From Serinus canaria (taxonomy: Eukaryota; Chordata; Aves; Passeriformes; Fringillidae), in assembly GCF_022539315.1 (NCBI RefSeq), contig NC_066314.1:43089180-43153179 (forward strand): a stretch of DNA of 64,000 bases, read 5' to 3'. Positions 47,401 to 55,850 of this stretch are shown here, in pieces. Numbering within the stretch: position 1 is the stretch's first letter; each line of letters starts with the position of its first letter. Both the position numbers and the translations under genes were made by a program. The notes beneath the pieces are model-generated. The model saw only the letters and a program-made list of their open reading frames with translations, searched no databases and had not been told where the DNA came from.

Positions 47401-50160
47401 ACCTTTCTCCTAACTGCTAAGTGAGAAATCCTCAAAGAGTTCACATTGCAGACCTTGCTCGTGCTGTGGAGTTACAATTAACTCAATCCAATTTGCTGGA
47501 GCCAAAGGCTCAATATTCATATTTCTCTGCTCAGGAACCAGACTGCAATCCCAGGACAGGGCAGCTGTACACTGTTATTTGGACTAGTTCAGGTAAACAG
47601 TTGTCAGAATGCCTTCAGTGAGTAGACCTATGTGATAAGCAATAGCTGTCCTTTGAACTGAAGGGGATTTTAACTGACCAAATGGTATGCCATGGATAAT
47701 AGATATTCTGTGCTGCATCTTTGGGAAGTTAAGCATGAAGAAAACAAGGAAAGGCCCCTTGTATTCTTCCAGGTAGCTAGGTAAATCTATCTTAATAAAT
47801 CAGTAAATCTTTTCAGTGAATCAGAGCAAATTTAGCAAAGTCAGCTGAGTGAAAAACACATTACCCCCCCCCCCCGCTCACATCATATTATATAAATAAA
47901 TCAGTGTACGAGCTCACCAGTAAACTTGGCATACTTTTCAGGAACAAAGTGAAAATCATTTCTAGTAACAGGCACTTCTCAGGACTGTAAAAGCGTTGCT
48001 GCCTCCTTCCTTGGTCATGAAAGGGATTTTTGCCTAAAGGAAAAATAAAAAATAAATTCACTCATCCTCCCCTGTCTTGAGCATATGCATTTGAATGCAT
48101 CAGAAACAATATATTCTGCCTGTGATTTTCAAGAACCCTTAATATAATATTTTCACTATCAATATAAAACTTGATTAAAAATTTCTACTATATGGAAACA
48201 TACAGTCAGAACCAACATTCATGAATAGTAGTATCAGGAAAAAAAAATAGGGATTGCTTAAGCTGGTGCCTTTCATCTCCAGTTGGATGATATGCCTCTA
48301 AAACTGGCTCAGAAGCATTCATATTTGTATATGTACAGCAATACTTCTCCTAGAATTGCTACCCCAAAACAACTGATTAAAAAAAATAAAGTATTTGGTT
48401 TGAATTGTACATAAAATTTTAAAATCCCCACTTGTATATAGTTTTTGTATTAGTGACTGTTTAGAAGAATTACGTTTTGCTACATGGCAGATTAAAAAAC
48501 CCTATTTTGGAAAACTAAGTTTTCTGAGTCTGCTCCTTCTTTTCTCTTTCTCCATTTCACATCTTTCTCCTACTCCATTCTGATTTTTATAAAGTAAAAC
48601 TCTTCAGGCAGACCAAACCTGTATTAATTATCCCAGTGACAAAAAACTAAAAAGTAGCTTTAAATAGTTACATGCACTACCTACGGCCCATAGTCCCAAA
48701 ACTATTTTCATTTAGCCACCTTTTCTTACCCTTACAACTACTTCTTTTCTCTCCTGTGACTGTATGGAAGATTCATGCAGACAGAGGAGAAAAAGAATAA
48801 CTAACATTGTTGAAAGAAACAGTAAAATGCAAACGTAGCCCACCGAGCCTATAGCACTTTCAGATGTCTCAAGCCAGAGAATAAAGGTAACTGTAAAGCA
48901 GAGCACTCCTAGGAGGTGCCAGGATTATCATTAAAGATCCATTTGCAGTATTTAAGTTTGAATTTCATTACTCTTGTAAGTTTATCAGATATTTAGTGCT
49001 ATTTTTAAGAGACATTACATTCTCATGAGAAAAAAATTAAACAGAACTCTGTTTAAGAAGGATCCTGCTGATATACTGCCTATTTAATATTTATGCTACC
49101 TTTTTCAAAACAATATCTAAAGTTTTAAGTAACAAACATTTATTACATTCTTCTGTTCTTGTTTCTCATTCACCACATAAATCGTGGTCTTCCTCCCTCT
49201 GCCTTTATAGCAGCCAGCTGTGGTTTTAGAAACAAATTATTATGACTTTAAGTGACGAATAAACAGCAGAAGCAAAGGAAGTCTTGAGATACTATCCACA
49301 TAAAAATCCCATTAATAAAATAACATAGGAAAAGAGAACTCCAGCAAAGCTGTAAAAAAGCAGCTTTGCATCTAAACAAGACATATTCCTTTTCTCCAAG
49401 AAGCATTAATGAACTTAAAAGAAATAGCCTTAATTTGAACTCTGTGATATCAGAAGAACATACTTTTTGAGCAAAAGCCGTGTGCCTACATATACAGAAT
49501 TATTTTACTAATAAAAATAGATCTGTATTAATTTTTTATTGCTCTCCTGAACATAGTGAAATCAGTGCCATTCTGAAAAAGTAATGGAGGTTTTTTGCAA
49601 GATCTCATGTCATAGGTAGCTGAACTGTCAACTAAATTTCTAGGGGCACAAACCCATTCTCTCCCCTCTTCACATCAATCCAACGAAAAAACTTTGTGGG
49701 GATTCCACAACCATCACTGGAGGCTGGATCTGAGGCTACCTGAACTTCACAGACAAAAACAGGAACAAGAACGACCTTCAAGACCTAAATTGTTTTAACC
49801 CATTTTTGAGAATGCTTAAGAAAGCCCGTGTTTGTTCCTCAAACCTCATTTTAAATCTGTGCTGCTGCCAGTGATTAAAACCACCTTTTTTTCATAAACT
49901 GAATAAATTAAATTCAAAAGCACCCAGGCATTACAAACAGATGAAATCATACTGGCCAATATTTCATTTAACAAAGTAGATTTTTTTTTCCTCAGATGAA
50001 TTTACTTAATCACTAAATACAGAACTTATTTTTTAAGATAACTATTAATTCTCTTATCCTCTGATGCTTAAGAATTATAAGCCATAACTGTTACAAAATC
50101 CTTCAGGATTTGTAATCTTTTCTCAGAGCTTTTTTTAATTATTATTTTTATTTTAAGAAA
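38406..50160. other. Gene-free AT-rich interval upstream of SOCS2
   Basis: Nearly 12 kb with no exon, RNA gene or clear transposon that I can identify. Single STAT5-type motifs TTCCAAGAA (40,777-40,785) and TTCTGGGAA (45,017-45,025) occur, at about the frequency expected by chance. A 12-base C run lies at 47,864-47,875 and a 15-A run near 46,209. The position makes it a candidate location for distal SOCS2 regulatory elements, which cannot be shown from sequence alone. Confidence 0.6.
47864..47875. repeat. Poly-C run (12)
   Basis: Twelve consecutive C bases in an AT-rich setting. Confidence 0.95.
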
Positions 50161-50529
50161 CATTGCATTTCAAACGTTACTGGGGAGTGCGACTCAAGGC
50201 AGCGTCTCAGTCTGGGAGCTTTCTCTGTGCAGGGGAGCTGCTCCGCTCCCTCAGCCAGACAGTCCAGCCTAATACATATTCATTTACCTCTGATGACAAA
50301 GGCTACCTCCCCCCTCCCGCTCCGATTTTTAAAGATACGATCTTTTATTATCTTAAAGGTTTGGGCTTCTTTCCTGAAATCTTTAAAAAGACACCCCTTA
50401 ATCCTTCTGCCGTCAATTCTCCCTCCCAGAAAACCCCCTATAATTTGCAGGGAGCCCTGACCTGCAGCCAAGGGCTGGGGTGAGACTATTCCGGCTACTT
50501 TTGCTTTGTTTTCCCTCTTTTCTTTCGTG

Positions 50530-50552
50530 TTTTTTTTTTTTTTTTTTTTTTT
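50530..50552. repeat. Poly-T run (about 23)
   Basis: Uninterrupted T tract just upstream of the SOCS2 CpG island. It could be a small length-polymorphic microsatellite. Confidence 0.95.
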
Positions 50553-51249
50553 CCCCTGTGTGTGCGTCTCTTTCTAAAGTCGGCTTGGGGCCGCTGGGTC
50601 AGCGGCGAAAGGTGGCTGGTTACCGAGCAGCACCCACGGTGCAATCAAACCATCTTTACGCTGAAAAACAGCTTCGTGGTTATTAAAAAAAAAACAATAA
50701 TAATTAAAAAAAAAAGGGGGGGGAGGGGGAGGAAATCGGCGCGCGCATCGGCGGGCAATGGCTGTTTGTAGCAACGAGGTATTTAGCGCCGGAGGGTGAA
50801 GGGGGGTGGAGACCAGGGTGGGGTGTCCCAGGAGCTTCGGCCGCCGCAAGTCCCTGGCAGAGAGCTCCTGGCACCGGCCCCTGACGCGCTCCGGCCCTGC
50901 GGGCGGGCCCCGCCGCCGCGCTCAGGTGCCCGCGGCTGCCGGAGCCGGGCAGGCCGGGCGCCCCTCGCCCCTCCGGCCCCGGGACGGGCGGCTGCGCTCG
51001 TCCTGTTCCCTCACGGGTCCCGCCGTGCCCGGCGGGGCGGCCCGCACGGCCCCGTCCCCCCGCAGCCCCGGGCACTGACCTGCGCGTCGCCCGCGGCTCC
51101 GAGGGCGGAGGAGGAGGAGGCGGGGGGGCCGCGGGGCAGTGTTCGGCGACCGCTGCCCCGGCGTGACAGGGGCGGCGGCTCGGTGCGTCGGCCCCGGCTG
51201 GCCGCGATCGCGGCGGAGGCGCCGGAGCGGGTCCTGTCACATGATGCGG

Positions 51250-51269
51250 TTCCTGGAAAGTTCCTGGAA
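51250..51269 (+). promoter_or_regulatory. SOCS2: Tandem STAT5 (GAS) motifs of the SOCS2 promoter
   Basis: Two perfect TTCNNNGAA palindromes, both TTCCTGGAA, at 51,250-51,258 and 51,261-51,269. They are separated by AG, so the start-to-start spacing is 11 bp, about one helical turn. This suits cooperative binding of STAT5 dimers as tetramers. SOCS2 is an established growth-hormone/STAT5 target, and paired STAT5 sites at this gene have been described in mammals; the match to this exact site is my inference. Confidence 0.85.
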
Positions 51270-51299
51270 AGCAGCCTTTGTATGTAACCATCCCGGGAG

Positions 51300-51576
51300 G
51301 GGGGAGCGGCGGGGGCAGGATGCCCTCGCCTCGCAATCAAAGGCGAGCAGACCGCCCGCGCCGGGGAGAGGCGGGGGAGAGGAGGGTGTTGTTTCCCCAG
51401 GAGCACCATCTTCCTCCGGCAGCCTCTGTCCGCCCCGACACAGCCTCGACGCTTCTCCCCGGCGGCGGGTGCTGTGTCCCCTCGGCACCCCGACGCCGCC
51501 GGGAGCCAGAACAACCTGACCGCCCCACCTCCAGGCGGCGGCAGCGGCGGCCCCAGCCCCGTCCCGCCGAGCCCGG
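51300..51576 (+). other. SOCS2: Predicted SOCS2 non-coding exon 1 (5' end uncertain)
   Basis: A near-consensus donor CGG|GTGAGT ends an exon at 51,576, paired with a strong acceptor CTCTCCGCTCGCAG ending at 53,101 just before the coding exon, giving a 5' UTR intron of about 1.5 kb. The transcription start is not determinable; 51,300 is a placeholder downstream of the STAT motifs. Confidence 0.5.
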
Positions 51577-52438
51577 GTGAGTCTCCTTGTCGTCGCTTCT
51601 CTCCGCCCCATGCCGCGCGTCGCTTCGAGAGCCGGCAGCCCGCCGCCCCGCTCCCGATACGGCGCTGCCGAGCGCCGGGATGGAGGCTCCCCGCAGCCGG
51701 CGGCAGGCTGCTGCGGCTCTCCTCGCCTCGGCCGGGGGACGCCTGGCTTCAGCCAGCCGCCACCGCCTCGCCAGCCTTCCATCCCCACCGAACTCCCGTG
51801 GCGGCTGCGCTTCGCGGCCAGGCGCTCCCAGAGTCTCCCTTTCACAAGGGGTCGCGCCCGGACACCGCGGGCAGGGCTGCTCCCACCTGCGCTCGTCGGC
51901 CCCGCGCCCGCAGCTTCTCCCGGTGACAGGCGCACCTGCGCCCGGTCACCGAGCCGGCGGCGGGAGCTTCTGCACGGGGGAAGGAGGGGATGGGTTTTGT
52001 CGAGGGTTTCCCGCGCGTGTGCCTACATATGTTGGGATAGAAACCAGTCAGAACACCCTATCAGTTGCCACTACAGTTTAATTTGGAAAAGTTTCTGAGC
52101 TCCGCCGCGGAACTTGTTAGGGGAGGAACCACCTCAGCATAACCCCCTCACCTGGCGGCTGCTGCGCGCCCGCAGGCAGAGACTGTCCGGTTCGCAAGCA
52201 CCGGCGGGGGGCTCCCGGTCTTCCCCGTGAGCCCCGTCCCTCCACTCCAGCCAAGCCGGCTAGTCTCCCACTCTCTGGTACTGCCCAGCTTTGTGTCGCT
52301 CCTGATGTGGTGATGCACCGGGGAGACAAGAGGCTCTTTTTGTCCCTCTCGTTAGCTTCGGCCAAGAGGAAAGATTTTTTTTTCCCCCTCCCTAATATCA
52401 GCATTTAATGGAGCGGGAAAAAACATATTTCCTGCACC

Positions 52439-52454
52439 GCGCTAATTATAGCGC
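52439..52454. other. 16-bp inverted repeat with ATTA core
   Basis: GCGCTAATTATAGCGC: 6-bp arms GCGCTA/TAGCGC around ATTA. It lies in the AT-richer dip of the SOCS2 CpG island, within the predicted 5' UTR intron. Confidence 0.9.
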
Positions 52455-53128
52455 ATCCTCCACCCCGCTGTCCCTTCCGTTCCCAAGCGGCCGGCGAGCC
52501 CCCGGAGCCGGCGCTGCCGGCGCACTCGCTCCGCAGCTTCCCGGGTACTCCGCTGCCCGAGAGAAGGTCTCCCATCCCAGGAGCACGGCCCACGCCGGGC
52601 TTCCGTTCCCGTTCCTACAGGTACGACTTCGCGGATGACCTTACTGGAAGGCGTCCCTACGCACCGCAGCGTGCAACCCGGGCAGCGCAGGGGCTGGGAC
52701 CTCTGCCCCGCTGTGCTGGTTACCCCTCCTCTCTCTTGCCTTTACGTGCTCGGCTCTCCCCCACGACCTCCTCCCTCCCCAAAAGTCCCACAGCTGCAGG
52801 CCGGGCTAGCCTGCCCCAGCCGAGGGAGCGGGGCATCAGCGGGTTCGCCTTTGCGATAAAGCGAGACCACAGTCTCGGGACACCGCCTCCGCCGAGCCCC
52901 CGACGGAGAGGTGCCGAGGACAGGCTGGGCGGCGGGGGGGAGGAGATGTCCCTCCCCCGCTCCGCCGGGAGGTGATCTCTCGCTTCGGGTCCCTCCTCTG
53001 GATGCTGGGAAGTTCCGAAGCGGGATCGCCAGAAACACGCTCGGCGTCGGGAGGTCCTCTCGCGGGGCTCGCCGCTAACCACGCTCTCTCTCCGCTCGCA
53101 GGCGGCGCCCGGGCTGGGGGCCGGGACC

Positions 53129-53149
53129 ATGCACCCAGCGCGGCGCTGA
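53129..53149 (+). CDS. Upstream ORF in the SOCS2 5' UTR (6 codons)
   Basis: ATG CAC CCA GCG CGG CGC TGA, ending 84 nt before the SOCS2 start and in a different frame (105 nt from uATG to main ATG is a multiple of three, but the uORF terminates first). Its start has A at -3, whereas the main SOCS2 ATG at 53,234 has C at -3 and A at +4. It lies in the same predicted exon as the main start, so it would be in every transcript using the 53,101 acceptor. Confidence 0.6.
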   Translation: MHPARR

Positions 53150-53233
53150 GCCCCGCGGCAGCCAAGCGGAGCCCTCTCCTGCCGGCAGCTCCCGACCTGC
53201 GTGCGAGCGGGGCCGCGCCCGCCGCCGCCGCCC

Positions 53234-53378
53234 ATGACCCTGCGCTCAGCCGAGTCCCTGGAGAGCGCGGAGAGCTCCGGGGAGCGCTGGGGGCGCCCCG
53301 GGGCGGCGGCGCCCGTTGCCGAGGAGTGCCGTGAGGCGGAGCAGCTGGCCGCTGCTATGGAGGAGCTGCGGCGGGCAG
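53234..53378 (+). CDS. SOCS2: SOCS2 coding exon 1
   Basis: 145 nt encoding residues 1-48 and the first base of G49, donor GGCAG|GTAAGC. It contains the variable N-terminal region that precedes the extended SH2 subdomain. The exon probably begins at 53,102, after CGCTCGCAG. Confidence 0.94.
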
Positions 53379-54753
53379 GTAAGCCCGGGCGGCCGGGAAG
53401 GGGAAAGCGCCCGGGGCGGCGGCGCTGTCCGGGGGCAGGCAGAGCGGCTCGGCGGGGACCCGCACCGGGCCGAGAGGGGAACTGGGCGGCGGTGCGACGC
53501 CAGGCCATCGCCGCCCGGCGCTGCGAGGTCGCGTTCCCGCGGCGGAGAGGGGCGGCGACGACTCCGACCTTACGCGGACTGCGGCGGCCGAAGCGAAAGC
53601 GCCGGCAGCGCCGCGCCCCGGCGGCAGCCCAGGATCTGCGGCCGGGCGAGGGCCGGGCGCTGCGCCGGCCGGGGCGGCCGCGGCGCCCCATCCCCTCGGC
53701 CCCGCGTACCTGCGCTCCTCTCGCCGGCGTGGCGGCGGCTCGCCCGGCCCCGCAGGACGCGGGGCTTGGTTGCGGGAGGAGGGAAGGGACTTTTCTCTTC
53801 ATCGCAGCCGAGCCAGGACCGCAGCTACCTCGCCGAAGTTGTTTTCTTATCCCTTAGCTTTCGATCTCTTGACAAAGCTCATTTCAACAGCAGCCTACTC
53901 CGAGTTCCCCAAACGGGCGTTCTGCGGGCTGCCAGCCTGTGCCTTGCGGACGCGGCGCTGGCCCCGGCGGCAGAGCAGCGGGGAGCCGCGGGACGCGTCC
54001 CTGTTGCTTCAGGGGCTGCCCGCCGGGTCGGCGGCTCCGGTGTCGGCCCCGCAGGACGCAGCAGGAAAGTTTGTGCATGTGTATGTATACATAGGTAAAT
54101 AAAAGTGACCTGGAAAGCTCTGTCAAAACGAGATGCATTGTAAAACAAATGAATTTAAATAGCAAATAAAAATTTATTTCGCCTGGCAGGACTTTAGCTT
54201 TCAAACAACAAAAGAAATGGGTGACTAGAAGTGTATCAGCTAGAGAGCAGCTTTTAAAACAAACAGGAATAAACAAATCCCTTCTTTCTCTCATCTTTTA
54301 ACAGGATGGTACTGGGGCAACATGACTGTTGCTGAAGCCAAAGAAAGGTTACAGGATGCCCCTGAAGGGACCTTTTTGGTTAGGGATAGTTCGCACTCAG
54401 AGTATCTACTGACTATATCAGTAAAAACGTCAGCGGGACCGACCAACCTACGTATAGAATATCAAGATGGCAAGTTTAGACTGGACTCTATCACTTGTGT
54501 CAGATCTAGACTTAAACAGTTCAACAGCGTTGTGCATTTGATTGAGTACTATGTTCTTATGTGCAAGGATAGAACTGAAACACCTTCAAATGGAACAGTT
54601 CATCTTTACTTGAACAAACCCCTCTATACATCTGCTCCATCTCTGCAACACCGCTGCAGAATAGCTATAAACAAGAGCACAAATCAGATCTGGGAGCTGC
54701 CATTACCAACAAGACTAAAAGAGTACTTGAAAGAGTATCAATACCAGGTATAA
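53234..54753 (+). CDS. SOCS2: SOCS2, suppressor of cytokine signalling 2, 2 coding exons
   Basis: Spliced CDS 53234-53378 plus 54305-54753, 594 nt, 197 residues (198 in human). It starts MTLR as in mammals. The extended SH2 subdomain and SH2 domain run from about W50 (WYWGNMTVAEAKERL) to about residue 155, with the phosphotyrosine-binding Arg75 in FLVRDSSHS. The SOCS box (about 158-197) has the BC box SLQHRCRIAI and the Cul5-box LPLP, and the protein ends EYQYQV. SOCS2 binds phosphotyrosines of the growth-hormone receptor and recruits Elongin B/C, Cullin-5 and RBX2 to ubiquitinate targets, limiting JAK-STAT5 signalling (family knowledge). The first 49 residues are divergent and Glu/Ala/Ser-rich. 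The loop after MCKD is three residues shorter than in human. Regulation by STAT5 is suggested by the tandem motifs upstream. Confidence 0.97.
53379..54304 (+). other. SOCS2: SOCS2 coding intron (926 bp)
   Basis: GC-rich in its first half (end of the CpG island) and AT-rich after about 54,060. No other feature recognised; open frames running through it (for example 53,316-54,098) are spurious. Confidence 0.9.
54305..54753 (+). CDS. SOCS2: SOCS2 coding exon 2 (SH2 and SOCS box)
   Basis: 449 nt, acceptor CTTTTAACAG, completing G49 and encoding W50 to V197, with stop TAA at 54751-54753. It contains the whole SH2 domain and SOCS box, as in other vertebrates. It is strikingly AT-richer than exon 1. 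Confidence 0.97.
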
Positions 54754-55850
54754 ATATATTTTCTAAATGCCTCTAACACAGAGTAACTTTTGAATGCAAT
54801 TCTTAAAATCAGCCAAAGAACTGAGTAACCAGTTGTACAACTCAGCATGGAATTCACTATCAAAACAGTGGCAGTTCTGGGGGAAAGGTTTTTATTTCAG
54901 ATGCTACAAAGGGAGACTTTATGTAAAATAATCCCAGTTTGCATCCTTGGGGGTTCAACAAGGTGGCATGCTATTCTTGCAAGGAAAGAGAAGCAAGGAA
55001 TCTTTTCAGCTTGTGTTGCTTTGTCAATAAAATGCTGCACTAACTATCAAATGCTTATTGAAGCAGTGGGACCGGAAGAGACTTCATAAGTGGTCAGAGA
55101 CACATGAGAGTTTACAAGTATCTCAGCTGTCTGATTCCAAGATTAATTTGGTGCTGGTGTTCATATAATCCTAAAAGCTTAACTAGATCACACTGTGATA
55201 ATCTTGCTAAAGTTATGCAACTAATCAAACCCAGTCAGAAAAATGATCATGTTTTTATTTATTTTTATTTTAGTTTTTATTTAACTACTCTCCTGCTTTT
55301 CTGTAAGCAAAGGAGTACTGTAAGCAATCAGTGTAGAACATTGTTTTTCAAAGTTCTCTGAAAGCTGACCTTAAGAAGAAATGCCACATCTTTCATAGGA
55401 ACCCAGTAGATTGCTGATTATACCAGATTGGTATCCCAGAATCCTTAATGTGTTAACATCTTCACAGTGGTGATGTATCCATGCTATTAATATTAAGCCT
55501 CTTTTGGTTGAGGCTTTAGAACTATATGCTTCAGACTTGCAGTTCCAATGTCAAAACATGGGTATCAGCAGTTACATGTGTCTTCTACAGTGTAGAATGT
55601 TTTCTTCAGCCTGTTTCCCAAAATATGGGGAAATACGATGTGGATTTTTTTGTTTATAAAGGGGTTGGTTTTCCTTTTTCTTCTTTTTTATTTTTTCTTT
55701 ATTTTATTTTATTTTATTTTATTTTATTTTATTTTATTTTATTTTATTTTATTTTATTTTATTTTATTTTATTTTAATTTTTTAAACTTCCAATTCACCA
55801 TTGTAGCTATCAGATGATTACTCAATAAAGTAAATCGAAGTGCACAACAA
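54754..55850 (+). terminator. SOCS2: SOCS2 3' UTR with candidate poly(A) signals
   Basis: AT-rich sequence after the stop. AATAAA occurs at 55,026-55,031 and 55,824-55,829. The second is followed by TTTGTATGTATGG about 30 nt later and is the better candidate for the full-length 3' end. The true end needs transcript data and could lie further downstream. Confidence 0.55.
55701..55775 (+). repeat. (ATTTT)15 microsatellite
   Basis: Fifteen uninterrupted ATTTT pentamers, preceded by a T-rich stretch. It lies about 50 bp upstream of the second candidate SOCS2 poly(A) signal, so it is probably transcribed in the long 3' UTR. Confidence 0.97.

Larger units (their letters stand above)
50800..53800 (+). 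promoter_or_regulatory. SOCS2: SOCS2 CpG-island promoter region
   Basis: About 3 kb of CpG-dense DNA in two main blocks (50,800-52,000 and 52,460-53,800), separated by an AT-richer dip. It covers the tandem STAT motifs, the predicted non-coding first exon and the first coding exon. Several long open frames on both strands (up to 360 residues) are composition artefacts. Confidence 0.85.

Noticed and set aside
51237..51935. 232-residue minus-strand frame near the SOCS2 promoter
   Set aside because: CpG-island artefact; all six frames are open here. An antisense transcript is possible but unsupported by sequence.
52720..53802. 360-residue minus-strand frame, the longest in the window
   Set aside because: Composition-driven (Arg/Ala/Pro/Gly), antisense to SOCS2 exon 1, without splice or homology support.
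53316..54098. 260-residue plus-strand frame overlapping SOCS2 exon 1
   Set aside because: Different frame from SOCS2, running into the intron; not conserved protein sequence.
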